The notes under the pieces are model-generated. The model was not told the DNA's origin, did no database searches, and saw only the letters and a list, made by a program, of their open reading frames with translations. The position numbers were made by a program, and so were the translations under genes. A stretch of 64,000 nt of DNA from Gyromitra esculenta (taxonomy: Eukaryota > Ascomycota > Pezizomycetes > Pezizales > Discinaceae), in contig JBCAML010000007.1 of assembly GCA_038503075.1 (NCBI GenBank), positions 186,001 to 250,000 of the forward strand. The letters run 5' to 3'. Below, piece by piece: positions 44,701 to 57,650 of the stretch (within the stretch, counting starts at the first letter, position 1; every line of letters starts with the position of its first letter).

Positions 44701-46550
44701 ATTAGGAAGAATCACGGAATATAAAGAGGTTCTTGAAACGTTCGCCTACCATCTATTAGTCCTGGGGCCTATAGAGATTAAAGATGGTAGGGGACTACTC
44801 TCGAGCTATCGGTCTAAACGATCTTTGTTGGATACGCTAATAGAATTTGATAGAACTCTTTGTAATTGCGCTCCTAGAAAGCGGGGGGGGTCATCCATCA
44901 ACCAAAGGAATAACGTGATAATGGGCACAATCTAGTTTGGGCACGCCCATGAAATATCCATGGCCTTCTCCGATAAATACTTTATGCGGAAACTCCATAC
45001 CATCCCGACACATTCAAAGAGCTGAAACTCGCGAGAGTAATTTGCCTCTACAGCCCCAGGCTTATCAGCGACCTTGTTCTCGACACTCGGAAGAGATAAG
45101 ACACAAAGCTATGCTCTCTTGGTCTATTAAAGCGGATCGAAGAGCAGTATGAGCCTTACTCTCAGGGCTTGTTGGCGTAACAATCGTTCATTTCATGACC
45201 TTGTTGCGAGAATAAGGGAGGCTGACTGCCAGGATAGGCGACCTAGATCTCCCTGACACAGCCCAAGAGATACTGCTCGAATACCTGTTGGCGCAACCAA
45301 TATCACGGTGCCTATCCGGTATTCACTCGGATAGAACCTAAGAAGCAGCCCGGTAGCCCCGTGCCTCGCCCCTCTCGCGCAACTTTCTGCGTGCTGTATG
45401 CAGCAGCCTACGGCAGTAGGAGATGGGTATGGGTCTAGCAGTTAGCCTGACAAGTCATTAACACAAGCCTTTGAAGGCAGAACCGTTCTTAAGCCGGTAA
45501 CAAAGGGAGGATATTGCTATCTGAATCTTACGTACATTTCGAAGTAAACAGAAACTAATTTAAAGCGGCGTGAAGTAGACGTGTTCTTAGAGGGTAGGCA
45601 TTGGCTACGCTTACGTGGGGGAGAATATGAGGTAAGTTAGACAATAATATTGTCACGAGTCTAGAAGTTGCTGCCATTGGTGGGCCTTGCCTTGTCGTTT
45701 GATGTAAATTTACTAGCCCCCTATCAAGTAGTTTCCTGAGGGCTATAGAGCATGGTCGATCAAAGGTTTATGAGCCCCCTGCTATTCATACAATTGGTCA
45801 TTCTGAGGGATTGAATTTATGTCTTTCCAAACATTCCGGTTGAATTCTGTCTAGGCGATCTTATGTTGGAGTTTCGGACTCATTTTCTGGCGGCGCAGTT
45901 CCCAACCTACCTTAAAATAACCTTTAGCAGTACATTGATGTTTACGGAGTAGATTCCTTAAATTCCAGTGTGCATAGGTTTCGGGCTACGGGCTAACGTA
46001 AGTCGAATCAAAGGGATAGAAGTTACGAGTGACACTTGATGAAGATAAGAAATACACAAGGACCGCCAAGAAGCGATGACGTTACCTAAGGTTGCGAATA
46101 CGATCCTCCAGTCGTCGTTTAGCGATCAATTCACGTTGGCACGAACTGACCTGTCTGTAAAGCCATAACTACTGTACTTGTACAGCTGTTGTGTTTTTCT
46201 CCTGTTTGCTTGTTTATCTATCTATCTATCTCGGAACAAGTCTTTTGCTCCCATCGATATATCCATCCTCTTCCACTTCCTCGTCCTCTCGTCAGCACTG
46301 CTCTGGTTAACTAATAGCTCTTACCTATCCCTTGTGTTCGCTAATTGTCTCTACTGCTTGAGACAACACTTCCGTGCAACGTTACACCTCCACGCCTCGA
46401 CGCGACTTCCCAGGTCCACCCGTGACTGTGAGCTGTAAACTCTCCTTCCTCACTCTCTTCCCCTACTTACCATCCACTCACCCACTACCACCACAATGAC
46501 AATTTCCTAACATCAGCTGAACGCCCACTCAGTGATTCTCCAACCACACC
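41760..46550. other. Long gene-poor region
   Basis: 4.8 kb between SUR7 and RAD2. The first 350 bp are probably the SUR7 3' UTR. Plus-strand frames near 43324-43671 and 43753-44070 are short and lack domains; a fragment at 43716-43800 (LEQQLAVRPVHGQPVPEIKLPKN, in pieces) looks protein-like but is cut by stops. TACATGTA lies at 42876. An inverted repeat CCTACCATCT/AGATGGTAGG spans 44746-44791. A block at 45368-45427 matches 10537-10575. The last 300 bp are pyrimidine-rich RAD2 leader. Confidence 0.4.
44746..44791. repeat. Short inverted repeat
   Basis: CCTACCATCT and its exact complement AGATGGTAGG are separated by about 26 nt. No T run follows, so it is not an obvious terminator. Too short to assign. 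Confidence 0.4.
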
Positions 46551-49500
46551 ATGGGTGTAACAGGCCTCTGGACCATCGTCCAGCCCTGCGCCCGCTCCGT
46601 CAAACTCGAAACCCTAGCTCGGAAACGTCTCGCCGTCGACGCCTCAATCTGGATCTACCAATTCCTTAAAGCCGTCCGCGACAAAGAAGGCCACGCACTT
46701 CGAAACTCTCATGTCGTCGGTTTCTTCCGTAGGATCTGTAAACTCCTATTCCACGGGATCAAACCGGTGTTTGTATTTGATGGTGGAGCTCCTGTACTCA
46801 AACGTCAGACTATCGCAGGAAGGAAATCACGTCGAGAGGGGCGACGGGAAGATGCTCGGAGGACCGCAGCAAGGATTCTAGCGCTACAAGTGCAGCGGGA
46901 GGCTGATAAGGAAGTGGAGAAGAGAAAGAGACGGACTGAGACAGGGCAACGGGATCACGATGAAGAGGCGGAAGTGATCCCTGACGATGTCGTGTATGTC
47001 GACGAGTTAATGCAGACACCAGAACAAATCAAACAGAACCGTCGTGGAGGCTTCAAGAAGACTGATCCATACCATCTTCCCGACCTTGATGATTCCCTCC
47101 AAAACATGGGTCAGCCGAACGACCCACGCATCATGTCTACTGAAGAGCTCGAAGAATATGCACGGCAATTCCGGGGTGGTGAAGAAATGAGTGTCTACGA
47201 TTTCTCCAAGATTGATTTCGACTCCCCGTTCTTCTGCTCGCTACCTCTCGCAGATCAATACAATATCCTTAACGCGGCAAGGTTACGAAGTAGGCTACGG
47301 ATGGGGTTGAGCACAGTGCAACTCGACGAAATGTTTCCGAACCCGCTCGACTTTTCAAAGTTCCAGATTGAACGAGTTAGGGAGCGGAACGAATTGACTC
47401 AACGATTAATGAACTTTAATGGAATGACCGACGTAAACACGCTAGACATTAGCCGCGTTGCTGGCGAAAGGGGACGCGAATACGTTCTAGTCCGGAATGA
47501 TGGCGTAGAAGGAGGATGGGCGCTCGGAGTCGTCGGACAAAAAGGAGAGCGGGAAGGCGAGAAAGCGAAACCAATCGTTTTAGATACCACTGAGAAGTCA
47601 CCTGATGAAGATGAAGCATGGGAAGATGAGGATGAATTTGAGGATGTCCCTATCGAAGGTTTGAATAGATTGCCTACCATCCAAGTTGGTTGGGACGCGC
47701 AAGACGAGTATGAAGATCGCGAGGACTATAGTCTCGATGATGCAGAAGCGCAGATGATGCGACGTGCGCTCTACGAGAGCCGTCGGGAAGCATACGGCAG
47801 TAGTAGTAATACACGGGGATCACCGTCGGGGGCTAATGGGAAACAAAAACGCCCGATAAATACTCACAACCCGCTGTTTCTTGGTGCAGACGAGGAAGAG
47901 GAAGATGAGTACTATGACAGAAATCCTGGGCTATCTACTCCTATATCTCTCGAGGTACCTGGAGCTGCAAGTAGCAGCCAATACGAGGATAAGTACCGAG
48001 CAAACGATGTCTTCATTGGACAAGACCTTAGCGATATCGCTGAGGAAGAGGAGGAAGACGAAGAGGAGGAAGAGGAGGACGAGGACGAGGACGATGAAGA
48101 GATAATCGGTAAAGGCAAAGGCAAAGCGATCGAAAGACGGCCAATAAATACAAGAAAATTCGTCGCGATTGCACCCAAGCCGGCAGACAATACAATCAAT
48201 GACCAACATTTCCAAAAAGCAATCGCTGAATCGAAGCGCACGCATATAGAATCTAGTGACTCTGGCTACAATAAACCTGGGCAGAGCAGTAGTGCCGGCC
48301 CTTCGAAAGCTACAGCTTCAGCGCCCTCAAATCCGTTTGGGGGCTTGTTGCCGTTCGAGTCGTTGGATTTGAGTGGGAGTAAGAGCATTCTCACGAAGAA
48401 GAAAGCATTTGAGGGGGAAGGTGAGAAGGTGAAACCAAGTGAGCCCAGACCGAAACAGAAAGAAAAAGAATGTGCGAGAGAGCACCCAGACGAAGAATCG
48501 ATGCCACTGCCGCCGTGGTTCATTGGCGGAGGTGACACAAGTGATCTTAAGGAAAAAATGGAGAAGGCTAATCGGGAGAAGGAGGATTTCATTCGAGAGA
48601 AAGAGATAGAGCAAGAGAGGATGAAGATTGAGAGAGAGGAGATGAAGAAGAGAGAGAGGGAGAATGCTATTATGGTTGAGTCAGATGATGAAGATGATGT
48701 GGTCATGGTGGACTTTTCTTTGAACAACAAGACGAACACAATGGGAGATTTGGCGGATAGGGTGAGGGCTATGCCACCAAAGACCATTTCTGAGGAAGCC
48801 TTGTCAAAAGGAGGTATTGAGGAGGTAGTGGGATCAAGATTAGAGTCGTTGAAGTCAACAGTAGGGAAGGGGATTGACTTCCAAGATAGCGACGAGGAAT
48901 TAGAATGGGAAGAAAGTGACCGCGAAGGTGCCGCAGCATCTAAACCATCGAAATCGCCACAGACAGTTTCAACTTCCGTTGAAAAGACTGACACCACACA
49001 TCCCGATACTGATTCCATGATACCTGCGGGCTCGCCTCCACCGCCAGACTTTGACGAACCTGATTTCCTCCGTAATGCAACATTCCCCTTCGACGACGAC
49101 GAAGAAAATCTTTACTCTGACCCTGAAGACGCTGAATTGATCCAACAACTCGCCGCTGAAGATTCCGAACATGCCCGCTTCGCTGCCGAACTTAATAACC
49201 GTGTCGAACCCCAATCTAAAGAAGACTTTGAACGCGAACTCAAATCCCTCCGCGCGCAACAAGCAAAAGACCGTCGTGATGCTGATGAAGTCACCACCGT
49301 CATGATTCAAGAGTGCCAACAACTGCTAAAACTTTTTGGGATCCCATATATCACTGCACCTATGGAAGCGGAAGCTCAATGTGCTGAACTGGTACATCTT
49401 GGGCTCGTAGATGGGATCGTCACGGACGATAGCGATACATTTTTGTTTGGTGGCACGAGGGTGTATAAGAATATGTTCAATCAGGCGAAGTTTGTTGAAT

Positions 49501-50396
49501 GCTATTTGGCGAGCGATCTCGAAAAAGAGTTTAGTTTAGACCGAAGAAGTTTGATCAGGATTGCCCATCTTTTGGGAAGCGATTACACAGAGGGACTACC
49601 GAGCGTGGGGCCGGTCACCGCTCTTGAGCTGCTTGCGGAGTTTGCTGGCGAGGATGGATTGGAGAAGTTTAAAGAATGGTGGACGGCTGTACAGCAAGGT
49701 GTTTCAAAGCCTGCAGATGACGGCAAAAATAAGTTCCGGAAGAAATTCGTAAGTCTCTCGTTCATCTTGATATCATTCCTGTATTGACCTCTCTTCTAGC
49801 GCAAAAACGCAACTAAGCTCTTCCTCTCCCCCTCGTTTCCTGACACCCGTGTCGACGAAGCCTACCTCGATCCAGAGGTTGACAAAGATACCTCTCCTTT
49901 CGAGTGGGGCGTCCCCGACCTCGCTGGTCTCCGTGATTTCCTTATGGCAACTGTCGGCTGGTCGCAAGACCGCACCGACGAGGTTTTGGTTCCGGTTATA
50001 CGGGACATGAACCAAAAACTTGTAGAGGGTACCCAGAGCAATATCACGCATTACTTCGAAGGTGGCACGGGAGCAGGTGCGTTTGCACCGAGGAAAAGAG
50101 CTGAAAATAAAAGCAAGAGGATGGAGAAAGCAATGTTGAGTCTACATGAGCAGGCTTTAAGGAAACGGAAAGGGGTACAGGAGACAGATGAAGACGGAGA
50201 TGTGGAGGAGGAATTACAGGAACCGAAACCAAAGAGGGTGAAGAAGACGAAGCCAAAAGCAAAACCAGGAGCGAAGAGGAAGGCGAGAGCGTCCCCGGTG
50301 GAAGATGAGAATGATGGATATCGGGATGAGGGCGAAGACTCTACGCTATCGACTTCTGTGAAGAGGCGAAAGAGGAAGAGTGCGCGGACGAATTAG
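46551..50396 (+). CDS. RAD2: XPG/Rad2 structure-specific endonuclease for nucleotide excision repair
   Basis: Two exons, 46551-49748 and 49800-50396 (1264 aa). The N domain opens MGVTGLWTIVQPCARSV and includes LAVDASIWIYQFL and KPVFVFDGGAP, with catalytic Asp residues. A spacer of about 800 residues, acidic and disordered (run of Glu/Asp near 48045-48105), separates it from the I domain, as in XPG but not FEN1 or EXO1. The I domain holds PYITAPMEAEAQCAEL, DGIVTDDSDTFLFG and the helix-hairpin-helix GSDYTEGLPSVGPVTALELL. The second exon gives FEWGVPDLAGLRDFL and ends in Lys/Arg-rich nuclear localisation clusters. Rad2 cuts 3' of lesions in repair bubbles and works with TFIIH. Confidence 0.96.
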
Positions 50397-51119
50397 TGTG
50401 AGACAAGCTTATAGATGTACCGTTATTTACTACACGTTCAATTAATTATTATTTTTGATGGTTTTGATGAAGTGTTCCTGTTTGGGCGCCCTCACGGTCG
50501 CGGGTTATTGTGCATCTTTGTGTGAGCGGTTCAGATGGATAAATTGGTCTCGATATCTCATGGGATTGTAACTAAGACATGCGTGGAAATACTAAATAGT
50601 ACTTCTGGCTTCTGGAATGTTCTCTGGGGAGACCAGCAAAAACCCTGGGCAGAAACATATTCGAGCGCAGAGTCTTGGCATGCTATTTCTGCAACTACTC
50701 GAGTGATAATTTATGGCCATGATTGTATGCAGTGCTTCCACCACACTTCCAGTCCCCACAGCATCACAGTAGAGCTTTAGGGCTTCAATTATCGATGACT
50801 GACTATCGAGACGGTCCTATCATGGGCTGTGGGACATTGCAGCCAGTAGTTTAGGTCTCTAATCTTCCTGTCCGTATAGTTGTGGCCTATGGAATAACCC
50901 ACTACGCATATCAATACTATCTCGAATATATATATTTATTTCGCTCATGTAAAATCAGCCCCCTTTATATAGGCCAAAGCATAAAAAACACGACCCAAAT
51001 ATTTATTTAACCCAGATCCAATCCCGCCATATAAAAGTCTCATAACGCCAACAAAAAGTTTAACTCATAACAGGAAAAGATGCATATGATAACGATGAAG
51101 TAATCAGGTCCATCGAGTT
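50397..51119. other. Convergent intergenic region
   Basis: Between the RAD2 stop and the 7TM gene stop. An 81-codon plus frame (50535-50780) has no family. AT-rich near 50930-51010. Probably two 3' UTRs. Confidence 0.45.
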
Positions 51120-52558
51120 CTATTGAGTTATTGATTCTGACCCTGCCGATTCCGTCCTTCCATACCGGCCTTCTTCGGCATCCTTAATTCTCGATTCCGG
51201 GGTCTTCGGCGTTTGTACTGGGTTGTTGGTTACCATACACTGTTCGCTTTCGTTGTCCTTCGTAGCTGAGAGGCTAGAGAAGTTTCGAGCAGGCGAGAGG
51301 AATTGAAGCGGGTGTGGGCCCTCGCTTTCGTTGCTTGAACTTGGGTCGGAAGGCTTTATGGACAGAAAAAACGTCCTGAAAAGTGGCTTCAGTATTGGTA
51401 GGGAAGTCGCAATAATCCCTGTTTGTACTTCGATCCTAGAAAACTTATTAGCCCTACCCAAGAACCCAGCTTTTTGCGATTAAGACTTACATTGACCACA
51501 TCGCCAAACCATTAACGTCGACTATTAATAAGCTATTAGCGGAGAACATATTTTAAGTAAAATAGAACATATAATTACACAGAAAATCACCCCTCTTTCC
51601 ATAGTCGACAGAAAGTGGAATCTTGACGATGCTTGCCACGCTTGCGCTAGAAAGGTGTTAATGAAGATTTCACCCGAGCCTTTGAGCATGGGGAATAATT
51701 ACAGTGTGCCCAACGCAAAAACACCATAGACTGCGAACTTTTTTTGGGGGGCCATTTTTACTCTCCACATCATTGCTATTACTATGCCCAGGAGGGAAAA
51801 ATCAGTAACGATATTTGACGCTAAATCGAGACAATCTATTAGCGCTAGCCTCTTCTCATTAGTGTGGGCTTGGGACTAGTATATTTTACCACTGTGAAAG
51901 TAAGCCATAAAGATACTGATATGAGGGTCTAGGCAACGACCATCTACCGATTTGTCATAAACGTATTTGAAGGGGTGGCATTGAATTAGAATGAAGAACC
52001 AGCACACATTCGAGTAGGTGATCATGAAAATAATCATAGCGGAAGCGATTTTCGTATACAATTTGTATGGCGTGAGCCTTTTGATGAATAGGGAAACGCT
52101 AATCTTTGTCATGCAAATAGAGGGAATATAGAGAAGTTGGGTAATCCAAGAAATCTGGTGGTCAGGGTATTTGTTAGCTAAACACAAGGGAAACGGATGC
52201 AGTGCATCTACCTCCAGACCAATCGTATAATCATTTGGTGGGACATCTTCGATATGTTTGCCAAACCCATAGAACAATCCAACTATTACAAAGGCACAAA
52301 ATGCATTCGAGAGAATCTAATCACGTTAAATTTATATTCATCAGGACCAAGATCCAGCAACAACTAAGAAGCTGATTCGGAAGGGTAAGTAAATCTCACC
52401 GAAGCGAGTAGAGTTGCCCAATCATCAGATCCGAAACCGTTGATAATCTTTATACGAACGTAAAAGCGTGCTGGAACGATTATCGAGACAAGAAGTAATA
52501 GCAGTATGGACATTGCCATAAGTTGATTGCCTTCTCGGGTGTTGGAGTAGGTTCCCAT
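51120..52558 (-). CDS. PTH11-like / fungal rhodopsin-domain seven-span membrane protein
   Basis: Seven exons fit with all phases consistent: 52400-52558, 52212-52316, 52154-51890, 51820-51703, 51646-51591, 51521-51491 and 51435-51120 (349 aa). Conserved landmarks of the fungal rhodopsin-like domain: PARFYVRIKIINGFGSDDWA after the first span, then WITQLLYIPSICMTKISVSL and FIKRLTPYK, the Cys pair CHPFKYV/GRCLD, NIVTDFSLLGIVIAMMW, KFAVYGVFALGTL and IEVQTGIIATSLPILKPLFR. Seven hydrophobic spans result. The C-tail (about 80 residues) is Ser/Pro-rich and cytosolic. Members of this family are putative surface receptors, some linked to host or surface sensing; the ligand is unknown. Exons of 31 and 56 nt are unusually small. 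Confidence 0.85.
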
Positions 52559-53634
52559 GGTTAACCCTTTCGAAAGATGTTTTCCGGCTCCGCACTCCAC
52601 AAAAAAAAGATAGAAGCTTAGCTCGTTAACCTTAGTCGATTATGGTGAGGATGGCGATAGTAGAGTTGGCAGATATCGATTCATCCCACTAGACAAGGAT
52701 CCAAACTATATGCAGCGACCCACCAGAGGGAAAGGCTTAAAGTTTGGGGAGAAAGCCAGAAAACCCACAGCGGCAACTAGGGATGATACGTAGCAAGAAA
52801 TACTTTCTCCTCAGAACTTGGCCTTTCAGCTGGAACACTACTTGTGGGACTTTCCTCCGATCAGGGTGATACAGCAGGAGAACGGACCGCAACTGGCGTG
52901 CTCAAGTCGGGGTTATCGGTACCCGAATATCGTCTCCTGGGACTGATGTTCTAAGAAAATAGCCAATTAAAAGTTGGGAATCGTTACGATGGAACGGTAC
53001 TGGGATAGTGGTCGGGGGACGCTTACCCAAATATTGGTTGGTTGCATAAAGGGCTTGTCTATTGGAGGCTCGAGCACATACCAAGCGCAATTCGACAAAT
53101 TAAGCACTGGGGAAGGATCGTGTCAACTTTATTTCCTTACCAAGTTCCTGAATCCATGCACAATTCATTAAAGATGGCATGGGAGTTCCGTACCAATGGG
53201 CTTCCAAGTAGACCCACTAGGCGAAGATAGTACAAGAAAGGAAGCGAGAGCTACTGTAAAACTTGAATAGGCTCTCTGATATATCTTACACCCTCTTTAC
53301 CATTTTTCTTCACCACGTCGAGAAGTAGAAACATGAAGGTTTCAGCCATAGCACTTGGTCTCAAGCCTTCCGGATGCTTGATCCGGAAAGATACGAGTCC
53401 AGGCTTCCGAGAGAAGGTTTTCTTTTGGCTCTTTAGGCTAAGCTTAATGAGAGTTACGGACTGCTACTTTGCATATCTTAATCAGCATTGTGTCGTGAGC
53501 CTCTTAGTGCTTTGACCTAAAGTATAATAGCACACATGTTACACATTCCACATATTCGTTACTCGTATACAACCCCCCAGCCATCAATTCATCAATGCGC
53601 ACAATACTAATCCACCTCGTATGTATGATCACGA
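52559..53634. other. Intergenic region between the 7TM and tyrosinase genes
   Basis: Contains the 7TM promoter and the tyrosinase 3' end. Short plus-strand frames at 52974-53230 and 53333-53515 show no family. Nothing else seen. Confidence 0.45.
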
Positions 53635-55042
53635 TCACTCATACTTATAACACAATTGACCCCGAATATCCATCACATCCTTGATCTCGAGAGAGGGTGC
53701 CAATATCCCCATATCAAGCACGTATTCCAAAGTCACATTCGGATTCGGACCGGAAACAGGGGGCAATAGAGTTGGACCCGAAATCTGAAATAACCTGTGC
53801 ACAAGATCCTGTTTCTGCCAATCCCACCAAAGCTTGTCAAGATTCCCGTGATGAAGGAAAAATATTGGATCTATGGCGTTTTAGTTAAAGTAGAAATTTC
53901 AAGAGTAGTAGTACTGACCTCCGGGGCTTGAGAATAAATCTATCATCTAAAGAACAAAACTCCCATTTAGTGTAATGCATTCAAAGGGGAAAAAGAATAC
54001 CTAGACGCACTGTGCCTCCCGTTCCTGCGTGACCAGCGCCATGCTGACCAACATGCGCTAAACTGAGATGAAGACCTTCTAGTTCTTGACGGAAGCTCTC
54101 GAATACTGGTTGATTCAGAGTATAAGCCATGGCCGTTGGGTTGTAGTAAGTGGCAGGAAAACTAGGATAGAAATCCCTCGTCAAGCAGTGATCATTTCGC
54201 TGAATATTATCTAATGGCCCAAGATGGAGAGTATAGTCTTTGAAAGGCCCAGAGGTAATACATCCGCCTCCGGTGCCACCAGGGATGCAAGTTGCGCTAG
54301 GCGCCGTACAATTGACAAACACGCCTGTCAGAAATCTTGAGTCAGCGCTCTAGCTGCTACAGTCGGATAAATAAGTGAAACGAACCATTTCCACCGAACC
54401 CCGTTATTGGGTTGAACACGGGAGACCCTGCCCAGTTCTGATAGTCAAGAGTCCAATCCCAGTAACTAATGATGGCTATTTTAGCCTTTACTCGTCATCT
54501 ATCGTTGAAGGTATCCTACGGTTGACCACCAGTGTACCCACACTCCTCCCTTAGAGTTTTCTCGTATAATGCTACAAAGTACCTATGCCAAGGAAGAAAT
54601 TGGCCCTAAAAACCCAATGAGAAATCTTTGGAAAATCAGATCAACAAAGTGGGATATACTTACAACGTAATGAATGAAATCCGTTGCGTAAATGTGTTCA
54701 CCTTGGAAGTCATCGAATCTCGTCACAGCTCCAGGGATTAGACTGGTTGTTTTGGCCGGTTTTCTCTGGAGACATTTGACTGCTCTAATATAGTCACTCT
54801 TTTCTAGGAGGTTGAGAGAACGCCTAATCGCTGTTAATGAAAATAGATTTAAAAAATGAGATTTAAAAAAAAAAAAAGATCGCTGCTTGCCATTCTTTTC
54901 TTATGATGGGGTTTCTGCAGAAGCCGGGATCCGTAGACGTAGAAGTGTCGTCGGACTGTCTTTCCGTGAGAGGGATGCTGGATCCTATCGACGCAAAGGC
55001 CAAAACCAGAGAGAGAGCTTGAGTGAGACCGATCACCTTCAT
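53635..55042 (-). CDS. Secreted tyrosinase (type 3 copper protein)
   Basis: Seven exons fit: 54891-55042, 54664-54823, 54520-54605, 54386-54465, 54001-54324, a 21-nt micro-exon 53919-53939, and 53635-53870 (352 aa). The start MKVIGLTQALSLVLAFASIG is a signal peptide; the upstream in-frame codons lack ATG. CRNPIIRKEWRSLNLLEKSDY is assembled across an intron whose only workable donor is GC (TG/GCAAGC). Copper A ligands: His about 94, 102 and 111 (GEH, FIH, FLPWHRY). YWDWTLDYQNW follows. Copper B: candidates His 250 and 254 (AHVGQHGAGH) and the His pair 281-282 in DPIFFLHHGNLDKLWWDWQ. The lack of a long C-terminal lid suggests the short secreted class. Tyrosinases oxidise phenols to quinones, for example in pigment formation. 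Confidence 0.9.
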
Positions 55043-57625
55043 ATTTGCTAGGTTCAACGGTTGCTTTACGCAAATGTTCGAGACTGTCCGAGCTTAGATC
55101 GATGATGAAATTTTTATGAGAGAGAGTTCATCTGATATATAAATGATTTCTTGAACTCCGGAGTCGGTCACTTCCGGACTAGAAGACCATTCTAGAGTCG
55201 ATATCTCTCTACCTATTGCAGCCACTAACAAAGAAGGAATATCTCTTTTTGTTTTCGGAAAGGCAGGTACCGGTGTAAGTAACATCCCACATACCTCCCC
55301 GCAAACCATACTCAGCTGCCCAAGACAGGTTAAAAGATAAGTTAGCCAAAGAAAGCATCCAAATTGATCTACCACACCCACTCTCACCTGGTCCAGGGCC
55401 GTCAGGATTCTCGCATAATAGTAGGGATGATATTATAGGTGTTGACCATGGATTAATAGTGATACAAGTGTGCCGAAGACTGAACCTACATAAGCGAGAT
55501 CTGTATCAGGAAAACCCGATTCCGGGGAAGAACAGCCGCCCCCGCTAGTATCCTCTGGAATTTACCCATCACGCCCTAAGGCAAGCCTTCGCACACAAAT
55601 TATTTGAAGCTACTTTTGTCTTTCAATGGTGTTCTGTGTAATGTGAGTAGTATTTGGCACAGCTAAAGCATATGGCACCGCCTTGTAAAATGTTGATGTG
55701 TATGGAGGCTAGCAAGTTACTCAACTCCAAAGTAAGCACTTGTAGAAACACATCCATATCATAACAATTTAGTGTCATACGCTGGCCATTGTTTTGAAAA
55801 TTCTCCCTGTATGAATATGTATTGAATTCCCTCACAGTAGCTAGGAAGCAAGATCGACATAGTTATTTAGGCAGATGCTCTAAAGATAATTATCACGGCA
55901 ATGATACCTTTGAACATGGTCAAGGATCGTTGGGAGAACGTTGTCGCAGGCGCACGCCTACGGCACACTTTCCTGTTCTGTATTCAAATTAGTATTCACC
56001 CAGGGTATCGGGACTGCATTTAGATTATGAGCCGCGTCGGCTTCGGCTAGCCGGCCGTGCAACGATTAACGACAACCCTTGTTGCCGCACATCAGCGCGT
56101 ATTTTGGTGTGATTTGTCGTTGTATGGTGGCGCTTCGTCAGCATCCGCCTCATGATTTCTTGAACACAAAGCTAACGGTGTCTATCAAGCCACGACATAG
56201 CAACGGTTCTGTTCTGAGTGATTACTTGGGCTAATTGTAATAGAGCGTGCGACATTAATTATCTCAGATGCTAAAGTTTTTCTTCTTGCGCCTTCTTGCG
56301 CTAAGGTTGCTGGTGGCGCTAGTCGCTGAAGCATATATACGAGTGATGTTCTGTGATTCGCTGATAGTGGATGTGGGACTGGGAACGCTGAGAATCCCTG
56401 TTGATCGGCAATCAACGACAGCTCGAGCCCTTTCATCACATTTATGTAGGGATTTATTTCAATACACCCTTGTCTTTCGAAGCGAAACTGTAGTTTGTAC
56501 AGCCGAGAGACCCGAAAACTCGCTTGGAGGTGGGATAGAGGCAATTCTTGGAGCCCTAGAGTAACGCGCAGAGTCATGTAAGTAAAGTCTTGGCACCCTA
56601 CCTCACTAGTAAGACAGCCATTGGGGCGTTAAGACTTTTCTTGCACCGCTGAACTTGGAGTGACTACATGTATCTAAGTAGTGCGTATTTGATAAATCAT
56701 AATGTCATTTGTGGAGATTAGGTGCATGAGGTTGATTTTCCCTTTGAATTTGAAAAATATGGGGGCGTTGAAAAACTTTGCTGAATTGTTATGGGCCTGC
56801 GATGAACAACGATGCTTGAAAAGCTGGTTCGGCTATAGCTATGGAAAGTTTCAAAGTCCGGTCTAGTGCCAATCTTCGGACGTCGGCAAGAGTAAAATAC
56901 TGGAGGAAAATAACGCACGATATCTGGCTTATTTTGGTATTCAAAGGATTCTAGAGCTTCCTACGCGTCAAGAGTGAGCTGGTGTATATCTCGGGAGCAG
57001 TTGTATCCGAGATTCAATACACAATACCTCCTACAATAACTACGAAGCTCGTCCCGATATTCCTGCATGATTTAATTGCAAACTAGTTTTCGATGAGTGA
57101 ACCGGAATGGGGATACTTAGGAGGTGACTGCGCGTCGAGATCTGTGCCACCTCAAACATTTCTGTGTTTAATTTCGGGCCAAACTTTATTCATGAGCGAG
57201 TCAAAGTGCTCACAGCGTTGGATACCCTAAGCATTTACATCTCTCACATGGTCTACACTGGTGAAGATTATCATCTGAAGGCCTCGTGGTACACTCGGTT
57301 GACGGAATGCCGTGTCAAACCGTAGATACATCCATCGTATTGTGTGGGGGCGTTCTTGCGGCGTTGAACTAAATACGAGTTTTAGGGGCATCAGTTTGCC
57401 GGGTTAATATCTACCTCAACATGATGATAACCTAAACATAGCCCTACATTCAGAGATAATCTAGGTGTGGTGTTAATCGCTCGCGCCACCCCGGGATTAT
57501 TGAACAAGTCTGAGGTGGAGACGTTGCGAGATAAGGGCAAATCCGCCATGGGTCTTTGATTTTCAAAGTCGCCATTCAGTGAGCCTGATTTAGATGAGGA
57601 TACACTTTTGAAGTGCAGGTGATCA

Positions 57626-57650
57626 GATAGATCCACGGAGTGGATCTATC
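57626..57650. repeat. Perfect 11-bp hairpin with 3-nt loop
   Basis: GATAGATCCAC and its exact complement GTGGATCTATC are separated by GGA. No adjoining T run or gene end, so its role is unknown. It may be a fold-back remnant of a mobile element. Confidence 0.55.

Noticed and set aside
27771..45800. Weak similarity between 27771-27840 and 45720-45790
   Set aside because: Shared CCTGAGGGCT and GATCAAAGG blocks with poor overall match; too weak to call a repeat family by eye.
46178..46438. 86-codon plus frame upstream of RAD2
   Set aside because: Pyrimidine-rich leader read as Leu/Ser-rich protein; no family.
56185..56577. 130-codon minus frame against a 98-codon plus frame
   Set aside because: Both strands open over the same span; neither has domains.
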